25,441 nucleotides of DNA. Origin: a virus. Where the stretch lies: IMG/VR virus record IMGVR_UViG_3300017772_000110, positions 1 to 25,441 of that record; one strand, 5' to 3'. Positions 1 to 8,541 of this stretch are shown one piece after another. Every line of letters starts with the position of its first letter. Positions within the stretch are counted from its first letter, which is position 1. The translations under genes were made by a program, and so were the position numbers. The notes under the pieces are model-generated. The model worked only from the letters and a program-made list of their open reading frames with translations, was not told the DNA's origin and did no database searches.

Positions 1-2075
1 TCATTGAAATACAAAATCTCAGGATTGCTTTACCGACAGCAGATGAACCGTTTAAACGAAGCGATAAAAAAGCGGAGCAACGTTGGGAAAAACAAAACTA
101 CCCAAAAGAGCTAAGTAGAATTAAAAGTAGATTTGATTGGGAAGAATACCCATCCGAATTTAAAGAAAAGTGGTATGATTACATCGACGAAGAATTCAAA
201 AGGCGAGAAAATGGTTATTGGTTTTACAATAACGGTTTGGCTACTTACATTACTGGTACTCATTACATGTACCTCCAATGGTCAAAGATCGATATTGGGG
301 CACCAGACTATAGAGAAGCTAACAGACTCTTCTTTATATTTTGGGAAGCATGTAAAGCAGATGCAAGATGTTACGGAATGTGCTATCTTAAAAACAGACG
401 ATCTGGATTCTCTTTTATGTCATCAGCGGAACTTGTTAACCAAGCTACAATATCTTCCGATGCTAGATTCGGTATATTGTCCAAGTCTGGTTCGGATGCC
501 AAAAAAATGTTTACAGATAAAGTTGTACCCATATCAGTCAACTACCCGTTCTTCTTTAAACCCATTCAAGATGGTATGGACAGGCCGAAAACGGAACTGG
601 CATATCGTGTTCCGGCATCAAAGCTTACTAGAAGAAAGCTTGAGTCGAATGAACAGCTTAGAGAATTAGAAGGATTAGATACAACTATTGACTGGAAAAA
701 CACAGGTGATAACTCCTATGATGGTGAAAAGCTAAAACTATTAGCTCATGATGAAAGTGGTAAATGGGAAAGACCTGATAATATATTAAATAACTGGAGA
801 GTTACAAAAACTACATTAAGACTAGGATCAAGGATCGTAGGTAAGTGTATGATGGGCTCAACTTCAAATGCTTTAGATAAAGGTGGAGACAACTTCAAAA
901 AATTATACTACAATTCAGACGTTGCTAAAAGAAATAGAAACGGACAAACATCTTCTGGCCTCTACTCTCTTTTCATCCCTATGGAGTGGAACTACGAAGG
1001 ATTCATGGATACTTTTGGACTTCCTGTCTTCACTAGACAAAAGAGTCCAGTCAAAGGAGTTGATGGTTTTGACATTACAACAGGAGTCATTGAGCACTGG
1101 GAAAACGAAGTTGATGGACTTAAAGACGACACAGACGGATTAAACGAATACTATAGACAGTTTCCAAGAACTGAAGCTCACGCATTCAGAGATGAAGCTA
1201 AAAACACATTATTTAACTTAACTAAGATATATCAACAAATAGATTATAATCTTGAAATGAATAATGTTTCTTCTGTGACTAGAGGAAGCTTTATGTGGGA
1301 AAATGGTATTAAAGATACAAGAGTTTCTTTTATGCCTAATAAAGATGGAAGGTTTTTAATATCTTGGGTACCACCTAAAAACTTACAAAATCGAGTGATA
1401 GTAAATAATGGGCTTAAGAGTCCTGGAAACGAACACATTGGAGCTTTTGGTTGTGATAGTTACGATATATCAGGTACTGTTGATGGTAAAGGATCTAATG
1501 GTGCTTTACATGGATTAACAAAGTTTAGCATGGAAGATGCGCCGCCTAATCATTTCTTTTTAGAATATATATCAAGACCTCAAACAGCTGAGATATTCTT
1601 TGAAGACGTGTTGATGGCTTGTGTATTTTACGGTATGCCTATACTTGCTGAGAATAACAAACCAAGATTACTATACTACTTTAAGCGTAGAGGTTATAGA
1701 GGTTTTTCAATGAATCGTCCTGATAAAATTTGGAATAAACTCTCTACAACAGAAAAAGAAATAGGTGGAATACCTAATTCAAGTGAAGACATTAAACAAG
1801 CACATGCTGCTGCAATTGAATCTTATATAGAACAATACATAGGTATACTTCAAGAAGGTTATGGAGATATGTACTTTCAGAAAACCTTAGAAGACTGGGG
1901 TAGGTTTAATATTAATAACAGAACTAAGTTCGATGCTACTATAAGTTCTGGTTTAGCTATAATGGCTTGTAACAAAAATAGATACAGACCTAATCCTGAA
2001 AAAAAATATCAACCTATTAGTTTAGGTATTAAGAGATATAACAATGATGGAGTAACTTCAAAAATAATAAAATAA
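1..2075 (+). CDS. terL: Phage terminase large subunit (5'-partial)
   Basis: This is the DNA-packaging motor: an ATPase that drives DNA through the portal and a nuclease that cuts the concatemer. The frame is open from base 3, so the start lies left of the window and 690 C-terminal residues are visible; a TTG at 237 is internal. Conserved packaging-ATPase features are in order. A deviant Walker A reads KNRRSGFS (bases 390-413). Walker B is KLLAHDES (735-758) with the acidic pair at 750-755. The coupling motif GSTSN is at 855-869. The C-terminal RNase H-like nuclease shows GCDSYD (first Asp codon 1455) and a late Asp in TKFDATIS (codon 1932). The segment TYITGTHYMYLQW just after base 240 is one I associate with terminases of marine and crAss-like phages. 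The portal gene starts 4 bases after the stop. GC content is patchy, highest in the ATPase half. The call is firm; the subfamily is inferred. Confidence 0.93.
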   Translation, partial: IEIQNLRIALPTADEPFKRSDKKAEQRWEKQNYPKELSRIKSRFDWEEYPSEFKEKWYDYIDEEFKRRENGYWFYNNGLATYITGTHYMYLQWSKIDIGAPDYREANRLFFIFWEACKADARCYGMCYLKNRRSGFSFMSSAELVNQATISSDARFGILSKSGSDAKKMFTDKVVPISVNYPFFFKPIQDGMDRPKTELAYRVPASKLTRRKLESNEQLRELEGLDTTIDWKNTGDNSYDGEKLKLLAHDESGKWERPDNILNNWRVTKTTLRLGSRIVGKCMMGSTSNALDKGGDNFKKLYYNSDVAKRNRNGQTSSGLYSLFIPMEWNYEGFMDTFGLPVFTRQKSPVKGVDGFDITTGVIEHWENEVDGLKDDTDGLNEYYRQFPRTEAHAFRDEAKNTLFNLTKIYQQIDYNLEMNNVSSVTRGSFMWENGIKDTRVSFMPNKDGRFLISWVPPKNLQNRVIVNNGLKSPGNEHIGAFGCDSYDISGTVDGKGSNGALHGLTKFSMEDAPPNHFFLEYISRPQTAEIFFEDVLMACVFYGMPILAENNKPRLLYYFKRRGYRGFSMNRPDKIWNKLSTTEKEIGGIPNSSEDIKQAHAAAIESYIEQYIGILQEGYGDMYFQKTLEDWGRFNINNRTKFDATISSGLAIMACNKNRYRPNPEKKYQPISLGIKRYNNDGVTSKIIK

Positions 2076-2079
2076 ATAG

Positions 2080-4500
2080 ATGATTTATACTACTAATAAT
2101 AGTTCATTCCCGGATCAGGTGGTGCCTGATGCAGAGAAAGCTACTTTAGATTATGGGCTTGCTGTCGGTAGAGCGATTGAAGGTGAATGGTTTAGAAATA
2201 ATGGTCGTGGTAATAATGGATACGCTACTAATTATAACAACTACCACAGCTTGAGATTATACGCGAGGGGTGAACAACCTGTTCAAAAGTATAAAGATGA
2301 ACTAGCTATTAATGGTGATTTATCATATCTAAACTTAGATTGGAAACCAGTTCCTATAATATCTAAATTTGTAGACATTGTTGTCAATGGAATGACTCAA
2401 AGAAATTATGAAATAAGCGCTTTTAGCGTTGATCCATTTTCTTTAAAATCAAGAACTGATTATGCGTCTACGTTGTTGAGAGATGTTAGAGAGTTAGAGC
2501 TAATTCAACAAATGGAGCAAGAGTTAGGTGTTGAAATATTATCTAAAGAAGTTAGAGAATTAGGTTTAGAAAACGAAGATGAAGTAAAACTACATTTACA
2601 GCTAGATTATAAACAGTCAATTGAAATAGCTGAAGAAGAAGTTATAAAAGACATATTAAACAAAAACAAATACGATTCTATAAAAAAGAGGTTTTGTCAA
2701 GATTTAGTAACACTTGGTATATCAGCAGTTAAAACAACCTGGAACAAAGCTGAAGGTGTTGTTGTAGATTACGTAGATCCCGCTGCTTTAGTTTATTCAT
2801 ATACAGAAGATCCTAACTTTGAAGATATATATTATGTTGGTGAAGTAAAATCTGTTTATATATCAGATTTAAAAATGGAATTTCCATACTTAACAGATCA
2901 AGAAATGCAAACCATACAAAAATACCCTGGCAATCAAGAGTATTTAAGAAATTGGAGTGGTAAGCAAGACGATTTAACTGTGCAGGTGTTGTATTTTGAA
3001 TATAAAACTTATTCTGATCAAGTTTTTAAAATAAAACAAACGTCTACAGGTTTAGAAAAAGCATTGCAAAAGCCTGACACTTTTAATCCGCCTGAAAGCG
3101 AAAAGTTTAATAGAGTTTCTAGAACTATAGAAACATTGTATAGCGGAGCAAAAATATTAGGACACCCAATGATGTTAAAGTGGGGCTTAGCAGAAAACAT
3201 GACAAGGCCTAATTCTAACATAAACAAAGTTAGAATGAATTACAACATATGCGCTCCTAGAATGTATAAAGGACGTATTGAATCGACTGTTAGTAAAATA
3301 ACAGGCTTTGCTGACATGATTCAGTTAACTCATCTTAAATTGCAACAAGTGTTATCTAGAGTTGTACCAGATGGTGTTTATCTAGACATGGATGGTTTAG
3401 CAGAAGTTGATCTAGGTAATGGTACTAACTATAATCCAGCTGAAGCTTTAAATATGTATTTTCAAACTGGTTCTATTGTAGGTAGATCATTAACTCAAGA
3501 CGGTGATATTAATAGAGGTAAAGTTCCTATACAAGAATTACAAACAGGTTCTGGTGGAGCTAAGATACAGAGTTTGATACAAACTTATCAGTATTATTTA
3601 CAAATGATAAGAGATGTAACCGGTTTAAACGAGGCTAGAGATGGTTCAACACCTGATAAGAACTCTTTAGTAGGTTTACAAAAGCTAGCAGCAGCTAATT
3701 CCAATACCGCTACAAGACACTTACTTCAAGCCATGATGTATATGACTGTTAAAACATGTGAAAACATAAGTTTAAGAGTTGCTGACTCTTTAGAGTTTCC
3801 ACTAACTAAGCAAACTTTAGAAAATAGCATATCTAGATTTAATGTAGGTACTTTAGAAGAGCTTGCAGATTTAAACATGTATGAGTTTGGAATATTTTTA
3901 AACTTAGAGCCAGATGAAGAGGAGAAACAAGTTTTAGAACAAAACATTCAAATAGCTTTAAAGTCAGGGCAAATAGACTTAGATGATGCTATAGACTTAA
4001 GAGGCATAAACAACCTCAAGTTAGCTAATCAAATGTTAAAACAAAGAAAAGCTAAAAGACTTAAAATAAAACAACAACAGCAAGCCGCACAAGTGCAACA
4101 GCAAACTAATGCTAACGCTGAATTAGCTGAAAGAACAGCTCAAGCTGAAATGCAAAAACAACAAGCTTTAACAGAGTCTGAGATGCAGATAGAGCAAGCT
4201 AAATCTCAGTTTGATATAAACAAGATGCAGCAAAAAGGAGAGATTGACAAGCAAATTCTTCAAATGAAATTTCAATTTGATATGCAGCTCAAACAAATGG
4301 AGATTCAAGTTCAGAAAAGTAAAGAGCAAGAGATTGAAGATAGAAAAGATAAAAGAACTAAAATACAAGCGACTCAACAAAGTGAGATGATTTCTCAAAG
4401 AAAAAACGACTTACTACCTATAGATTTTGAAGCAAAACAAGATTTAGCTAACAATGATATGGGTAGCTTACAAAACCCAGGAGAATTAATGCCTGAGTAA
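2080..4500 (+). CDS. Portal protein with long coiled-coil C-terminus
   Basis: Portal proteins form the dodecameric ring at one capsid vertex, where terminase docks and the tail attaches. The 806-aa length, and the position between terminase and scaffold/capsid genes, match crAss-like portals, which are about this long. Residues 45-125 carry a well-conserved N-terminal block (HSLRLYARGEQPVQKYKDEL, then LSYLNLDWKPVPI and FVDIVVNGM). The middle includes VDPAALVYSY and a Gly-rich stretch near residue 490. Residues about 645-790 are almost purely Gln/Lys/Glu/Ala-rich heptad-like sequence, presumably a helical barrel and tail projecting into the capsid. The ATG at 2080 follows the terminase stop by 4 bases, and the upstream AATAAATAG has no Shine-Dalgarno element. 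The portal assignment rests on family resemblance plus context and is strong. Confidence 0.88.
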   Translation: MIYTTNNSSFPDQVVPDAEKATLDYGLAVGRAIEGEWFRNNGRGNNGYATNYNNYHSLRLYARGEQPVQKYKDELAINGDLSYLNLDWKPVPIISKFVDIVVNGMTQRNYEISAFSVDPFSLKSRTDYASTLLRDVRELELIQQMEQELGVEILSKEVRELGLENEDEVKLHLQLDYKQSIEIAEEEVIKDILNKNKYDSIKKRFCQDLVTLGISAVKTTWNKAEGVVVDYVDPAALVYSYTEDPNFEDIYYVGEVKSVYISDLKMEFPYLTDQEMQTIQKYPGNQEYLRNWSGKQDDLTVQVLYFEYKTYSDQVFKIKQTSTGLEKALQKPDTFNPPESEKFNRVSRTIETLYSGAKILGHPMMLKWGLAENMTRPNSNINKVRMNYNICAPRMYKGRIESTVSKITGFADMIQLTHLKLQQVLSRVVPDGVYLDMDGLAEVDLGNGTNYNPAEALNMYFQTGSIVGRSLTQDGDINRGKVPIQELQTGSGGAKIQSLIQTYQYYLQMIRDVTGLNEARDGSTPDKNSLVGLQKLAAANSNTATRHLLQAMMYMTVKTCENISLRVADSLEFPLTKQTLENSISRFNVGTLEELADLNMYEFGIFLNLEPDEEEKQVLEQNIQIALKSGQIDLDDAIDLRGINNLKLANQMLKQRKAKRLKIKQQQQAAQVQQQTNANAELAERTAQAEMQKQQALTESEMQIEQAKSQFDINKMQQKGEIDKQILQMKFQFDMQLKQMEIQVQKSKEQEIEDRKDKRTKIQATQQSEMISQRKNDLLPIDFEAKQDLANNDMGSLQNPGELMPE

Positions 4501-4511
4501 ATTTCATTAAC

Positions 4512-4528
4512 TATTATATTATATTATG
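4512..4528 (+). promoter_or_regulatory. TTATA-repeat leader of the scaffold gene (copy 1)
   Basis: The 17-mer TATTATATTATATTATG ends in the start codon of the scaffold gene. The identical 17-mer, with a slightly longer repeat in front, abuts the start codon at 7697. The other ten visible starts have A-rich leaders without this repeat. It could be a phage-specific promoter element or an unstructured translation-initiation leader. The identity is seen directly; the function is a guess. Confidence 0.45.
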
Positions 4529-5698
4529 TCAGAAAAAGAAGAAGTAAAACCTTTAAAAGTTAAGGTTAAAAAACCTTCATTAAAAACTAAATCAAACAAA
4601 ATACATAAAGTTGATTTAAGTAAAAAAGAAGAAGTAAAAGAAGAAATAAAAGAAGATGCCATTCAAGAGCCAAGCGCAGAGAAAGTGGATGTACAAGAAC
4701 CATCCGGAGATGGCAAAGAAGTGGGAGAAGCACACGAAGAAAAAGTCGTTACCACTGAAGCTAAAGAAGAAAAACAAGTAACATCTCCAATATCTGAAAT
4801 AACTGAAGAAGCTGCTAAAGAAGTAGAAGAAGTTAAGAAAGAATATAAAGAAGCTATAAGAGATGAAAAGGTCACTGGAAAACCATTACCTGAAAACATC
4901 GAAAAACTAGTTTCTTTTATGGAGGAAACAGGTGGAACTATTGAAGACTACGCTAGATTAAATAGAGATTATTCTAACATAGATACTAATTCACTACTTA
5001 AAGAATATTATAAAAATACTAAACCACACTTAAACGAAGATGAAATAGAATTCATAATGGAAGATAATTTTTCTTATGATGAAGATGTGGATGATGAGCG
5101 AGACATAAAGAAAAGAAAACTTGCTTTTAAAGAAGAAATTGCTAAAGCCAAAAACTTTTTGGAAGAAACCAAGAGTAAATACTACGACGAAATCAAGTTG
5201 AGACCCGGCGTAACTCAGGACCAACAAAAAGCATTAGACTTTTTCAATAGATACAACAAAGAACAACAAATAGCTGATCAACGTCATAAAACGTTTCAAT
5301 CAAAAACTAATGAGTTTTTCACTAATAACTTCGAAGGTTTCGAGTTTAACGTAGGTGAAAAGAAATTTAGATACAATGTTGGAAATGCTAATGATGTTGC
5401 AGAAAAACAGTCAAACTTAAACACGTTTGTTAAGAAGTTCTTAAACAATGAGGGTGAAGTTGTTGATACTGTAGGTTATCACAAAGCTATTTACGCTGCT
5501 GAAAATGCAGACACTATTGCTAATCATTTCTATGAGCAAGGTAAAGCCGACGCTGTAAAAGATATGATGGCTAAATCTAAAAATATAACAGGTCAAGCGA
5601 GGCCACAAGCTAATGGTGATATGTTTATTAATGGATTAAAAGTGAAAGCTGTCACTGGCGCAGATAGTTCTAAGTTGAAATTTAAAATAAAAAAATAA
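4526..5698 (+). CDS. Probable capsid scaffolding protein
   Basis: This highly charged 390-aa protein lies between the portal and major capsid genes, the usual site of a scaffold. Scaffolds guide capsid shell assembly and then leave or are degraded. The N-terminus is basic and patterned (LKVKVKKPSLKTK, residues about 9-21). Residues 25-115 are a low-complexity Glu/Lys/Val region, probably disordered or helical. Residues about 135-250 form a more ordered acidic/helical block containing KPHLNEDEIEFIMEDNF and YDEDVDDERDIKKRKLAFK. The C-terminus ends in KLKFKIKK, which mirrors the basic N-terminal pattern; a basic C-terminal tail is common in scaffolds that bind coat protein. The start at 4526 follows a TTATA-repeat leader. 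No protease domain is seen. Function is inferred from position and composition. Confidence 0.72.
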   Translation: MSEKEEVKPLKVKVKKPSLKTKSNKIHKVDLSKKEEVKEEIKEDAIQEPSAEKVDVQEPSGDGKEVGEAHEEKVVTTEAKEEKQVTSPISEITEEAAKEVEEVKKEYKEAIRDEKVTGKPLPENIEKLVSFMEETGGTIEDYARLNRDYSNIDTNSLLKEYYKNTKPHLNEDEIEFIMEDNFSYDEDVDDERDIKKRKLAFKEEIAKAKNFLEETKSKYYDEIKLRPGVTQDQQKALDFFNRYNKEQQIADQRHKTFQSKTNEFFTNNFEGFEFNVGEKKFRYNVGNANDVAEKQSNLNTFVKKFLNNEGEVVDTVGYHKAIYAAENADTIANHFYEQGKADAVKDMMAKSKNITGQARPQANGDMFINGLKVKAVTGADSSKLKFKIKK

Positions 5699-5720
5699 CA
5701 ACAACTAAAAACAAAATAAA

Positions 5721-7184
5721 ATGAGTTTTGCAACTGGCGGGTCTTTTCCTGCTTCTATAGTTCCAATGCCAAATCAAGTAGCTGTACAAGATAATTATAT
5801 CGATTTTCAGAAGGCTGGTTTTTCGCAATGGACACAACAATATCTACCTGAGCTTTACGAAGCAGAAGTAGAAAGATACGGAAACCGAACTATTGGTGGT
5901 TTCTTGAGAATGGTTGGCGCTGAAATGCCAATGACATCTGATCAAGTTATTTGGTCTGAACAAAATAGATTACACGTAGCTTATGACACTGTTCAAGTAG
6001 CTGCAGTTGCTGCTAATCAAGTAACTGTTACTATCACACCTCAAGGTGCTGAGGCTTCTTCTGGTGTTAGAATTGGTAATACAATTTTAATATCTGACAA
6101 TGCTACTGGACTTGTAACTACTAAAGCTCTTGTGATTGGTATTAATGCCACAGGCTTTGTATTAACTTGTGAGTTATATGATGCTGCTCCTTCTGGAATT
6201 ATTACAGGTGCTGCTTCAAACAGCTTGTTTGTATACGGTTCTGAGTTTCCAAAAGGAACAAATGGAATGGGTGGAGCTATTGAACCAGGTGTAACTACTT
6301 ACAAAAATTCTCCAATTATCCTAAAAGATAACTATGAATTAAGTGGTTCTGATGTTGCTCAAATTGGTTGGATCGAAGTTGCTACTGAAGATGGTCAGTC
6401 TGGATACTTATGGTATTTAAAAGCTGAATCTGAAACTAGGCTAAGATTTGAAGACTATATGGAAATGTCAATGGTTGAAGGTGAGAAAATGAATGGAACA
6501 GTTCCTTTTGGGGGTAATTTTCTACCAACTGGTGGTACTCCAACTCAAAATATCAAAGGTACTGAAGGTTTATTTGCTGCTATCGAAGCAAGAGGTAATG
6601 TATACTCTGGTTTTGCTGGAGCTGCTGCTCCTGGCGCTGGTGCTTTAGGTGATTTCGATGAAATCCTTAAAAACCTAGACAAGCAAGGTGCTATTGAAGA
6701 AAACATGTTATTCTTATCTAGAGCTACTGCTCTTGATTTCGACGATATGATTGCTGCTGTTAATGGTGGATTTGCTTCTACTCAAGCTGCTTCTTTCGGA
6801 TTATTTGAGAATGATGGTGACATGGCATTAAACTTTGGATTTTCAGGTTTTAGAAGAGGTTCTTATGACTTCTACAAAACTGATTGGAAATATCTAAACG
6901 ATGCTACAACTAGAGGTTTATCTAATGAGATTGATGGTGTAATGGTTCCTGCTGGAACAACTACAGTTTACGATCAAATGTTAGGATCAAACATCAGACG
7001 TCCTTTCTTACACGTAAGATATAGAGCTTCTGAGTCTGAAGATAGAAAGATGAAATCTTGGATCACTGGATCTGTAGGTGGAGCTTACACTTCTGATCTT
7101 GACGTTATGAGAGTTAATTTCTTATCTGAAAGATGTTTAGTAACTCAAGCTGCTAATAACTTCGTGTTATTCAAAGGAGCTTAA
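5721..7184 (+). CDS. Major capsid protein, HK97-type fold (crAss-like)
   Basis: This is the probable main shell protein. Its 487 residues match the roughly 490-aa capsid proteins of crAss-like phages, and it follows the scaffold gene. The N-terminal arm and following helix (residues about 28-70) contain FQKAGFSQWTQQYLPELYEAE. Residues about 85-170 are a Thr/Val/Ala-rich beta segment (VTVTITPQGAE, then GNTILISDNATG), which I read as an insertion domain on the HK97 core. The core continues with YGSEFPKGTNGMGG, then ILKDNYELSGSDVAQIGW, GYLWYLKAESETRLRFEDY, and late IRRPFLHVRYRASESEDRKM. GCT, GGT and other T-ending codons dominate, consistent with high expression in an AT-rich host. The start follows an A-rich leader (AAAAACAAAATAAA). 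The family call is from memory of motifs and gene order. Confidence 0.88.
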   Translation: MSFATGGSFPASIVPMPNQVAVQDNYIDFQKAGFSQWTQQYLPELYEAEVERYGNRTIGGFLRMVGAEMPMTSDQVIWSEQNRLHVAYDTVQVAAVAANQVTVTITPQGAEASSGVRIGNTILISDNATGLVTTKALVIGINATGFVLTCELYDAAPSGIITGAASNSLFVYGSEFPKGTNGMGGAIEPGVTTYKNSPIILKDNYELSGSDVAQIGWIEVATEDGQSGYLWYLKAESETRLRFEDYMEMSMVEGEKMNGTVPFGGNFLPTGGTPTQNIKGTEGLFAAIEARGNVYSGFAGAAAPGAGALGDFDEILKNLDKQGAIEENMLFLSRATALDFDDMIAAVNGGFASTQAASFGLFENDGDMALNFGFSGFRRGSYDFYKTDWKYLNDATTRGLSNEIDGVMVPAGTTTVYDQMLGSNIRRPFLHVRYRASESEDRKMKSWITGSVGGAYTSDLDVMRVNFLSERCLVTQAANNFVLFKGA

Positions 7185-7216
7185 TTATTTATTAACATTT
7201 TAAAAATATAGAAATT

Positions 7217-7633
7217 ATGGGTTTAATTAAAATCATAAAAAAAATAAGCACAGGTAGTTATGAAAATTACTACGTGGGTACTGATATAAAATCAATTGTT
7301 GGTGCTACTTCTGGTAGTGCTGACAATACACAAGTTTCAACAATTGTTCTTAAAACAATTAGTGGCGTAACAGCTACTATTGTTTTAACAGCTGGTGTTC
7401 AAGCTGCTGATCTTCAAACAATAACACAAGGTTATTTCTGGGATAGAGCTATTTTAGCTGATTCACAAGGTAATGATTTTGCTGGTCTTGTTGAAGGAGC
7501 TCAAATGGGGGCTACTGGTACTGCTGGCGTAGCTGGTGGAGCTGTAGTTGGATCTTTCATTTTGCTTTTAGCAGATGGTAGTCCTGCAGCTGTAAAAACT
7601 GACGTTACTATTGATTCAGTAACTATATCTTAG
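7217..7633 (+). CDS. Small capsid-associated protein candidate
   Basis: A 138-aa protein directly after the major capsid gene and before a strong terminator. It probably shares the capsid transcript and is made in quantity. The short basic N-terminus (MGLIKIIKKIS) is followed by YYVGTDIKSIVGATSG and beta-prone Thr/Val/Ile repeats such as TIVLKTISGVTATIVLTAG. A Gly/Ala-rich stretch lies at about residues 95-115. It has no signal peptide and no charged catalytic motif. Small beta-rich proteins at this position in related phages are often head decoration or fibre-base proteins, but I do not recognise the family. The role is inferred only from position and composition. Confidence 0.6.
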   Translation: MGLIKIIKKISTGSYENYYVGTDIKSIVGATSGSADNTQVSTIVLKTISGVTATIVLTAGVQAADLQTITQGYFWDRAILADSQGNDFAGLVEGAQMGATGTAGVAGGAVVGSFILLLADGSPAAVKTDVTIDSVTIS

Positions 7634-7649
7634 TTAGTTTAAAATAAAT

Positions 7650-7674
7650 GATCCCGCTTCGGCGGGGTCTTTTT
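7650..7674 (+). terminator. Rho-independent terminator with TTCG loop
   Basis: GATCCCGC (7650-7657) pairs with GCGGGGTC (7662-7669) around a TTCG tetraloop, giving an 8-bp stem with one G-U pair. Five T's follow (7670-7674). The A-rich stretch just upstream could extend pairing with the T tract. It ends the terminase-portal-scaffold-capsid run 16 bases after the stop of the 138-aa gene. Only 22 bases separate the T tract from the next start codon. Confidence 0.93.
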
Positions 7675-7678
7675 AATT

Positions 7679-7699
7679 ATTATATTATATTATATTATG
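7679..7699 (+). promoter_or_regulatory. TTATA-repeat leader of the 265-aa gene (copy 2)
   Basis: This 5-bp-period TATTA repeat fills the gap between the first terminator and the ATG at 7697. Its last 17 bases are identical to the leader of the scaffold gene at 4512-4528. The gap after the terminator is too short for a standard Bacteroidota promoter (TTG near -33, TAnnTTTG near -7). Either this repeat is itself the start signal or the gene depends on readthrough. Confidence 0.45.
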
Positions 7700-8494
7700 G
7701 AAACAAAAGAAAATAAAAAGACTGTGGCTAAAGCTCCAGCAACTCCTAAAGTTCAAAAAGATACTTGGGAATATAAAGATAGAAACTATTACTTATTAGG
7801 AAATAAAACACCATTAACTTTCACAATAACATCTAGACATTCACGAAGGTATCCTTGTGTTTGGTTTGATGAAGACAAAGGTTATGAAAGAGAATTAAGA
7901 TATGCTACTAATCAAAAAAGTATATTTGTAGATGAACAAAAAGGTTCAGCTACTTTAAAGCATATTGTTTTTGACTCTGGTCACTTAATGGTTCCTAAAG
8001 AAAAAAGAAATTTACAAGAGTTCTTAGCCAAACATCCTCACAAAGGTGTTTTGTTTCAAGAGCATGATAAAGTAGAAGAAGCAGTTGATCAATTTGATTA
8101 TCTTGAAATGGAAATAGCAGCTATGAACATGGCTTATGAAATGGACATAGACAAGGCTGAAGCTATTTTAAGAGTTGAAAAAGGTTCTTCTGTAACTGAA
8201 TTAAGCTCTAAAGAATTAAAAAGAGATTTATTACTCTTTGCAAGGCAACAACCTGCTTTGTTATTAGATTTGGCTCAAGATGAAAATGTAGAGTTAAGAA
8301 ATTTTGCAATTAGATCTGTTGAAGCTAACATTGTTAGACTTGATGATGATCAAAGAACATTTAAATGGGTTGCTAATGGTCGTAAATTAATGACAGTACC
8401 TTTTGATGAAAATCCTTACTCAGCTATGGCTGCGTGGTTTAAAACAGATGAAGGACTTGAAGTTTACAAATCAATAGATAAAAAGCTTAAATAA
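7697..8494 (+). CDS. Conserved phage structural-region protein, function unknown
   Basis: A 265-aa protein flanked by two intrinsic terminators. Residues 1-20 are a Lys/Ala/Pro-rich leader, probably disordered. The rest looks folded. It contains YYLLGNKTPLTFTITSRHSRRYPCVWFD, split across residues about 31-58, then RELRYATNQKSIFVDEQ. A helical half follows, with EMEIAAMNMAYEMDIDKAEA and KELKRDLLLFARQQPALLL. The last part is conserved-looking: RTFKWVANGRKLMTVPFDEN, then AAWFKTDEGLEVYKSI. I recall similar proteins in uncultured marine phages at the same place between capsid and ring genes, always without a known role. A head-completion or capsid-accessory part is plausible. It has no enzyme motif and no membrane segment. 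Confidence 0.8.
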   Translation: METKENKKTVAKAPATPKVQKDTWEYKDRNYYLLGNKTPLTFTITSRHSRRYPCVWFDEDKGYERELRYATNQKSIFVDEQKGSATLKHIVFDSGHLMVPKEKRNLQEFLAKHPHKGVLFQEHDKVEEAVDQFDYLEMEIAAMNMAYEMDIDKAEAILRVEKGSSVTELSSKELKRDLLLFARQQPALLLDLAQDENVELRNFAIRSVEANIVRLDDDQRTFKWVANGRKLMTVPFDENPYSAMAAWFKTDEGLEVYKSIDKKLK

Positions 8495-8509
8495 CAAGTG
8501 ATTATAATT

Positions 8510-8541
8510 AAGGGTGGTTTTATCGCCACCCTTTTTTTTTT
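8510..8541 (+). terminator. Rho-independent terminator with 10-T tract
   Basis: AAGGGTGG (8510-8517) pairs with CCACCCTT (8526-8533) around an 8-base loop, and the T run extends from 8532 to 8541. It lies 15 bases after the stop of the 265-aa gene and only 12 bases before the next ATG (8554). Expression of the tail genes therefore probably depends on partial readthrough or on a promoter further upstream. Confidence 0.92.

Noticed and set aside
237-239. TTG as the start of the terminase
   Set aside because: The same frame is open upstream to base 3 and encodes sequence continuous with the family (for example NGYWFYNNG just before it), so this TTG is internal.
133-669. A 178-codon open frame overlapping the terminase gene in another frame
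   Set aside because: The terminase frame is open through the whole stretch and carries the packaging motifs; the other frame has no family-like sequence and begins inside the gene.
4060-4420. CAA/CAG/AAA-rich stretch as a DNA microsatellite
   Set aside because: It is explained by the Gln/Lys/Glu coiled-coil coding sequence of the portal C-terminus; the frame is intact and the units are irregular.
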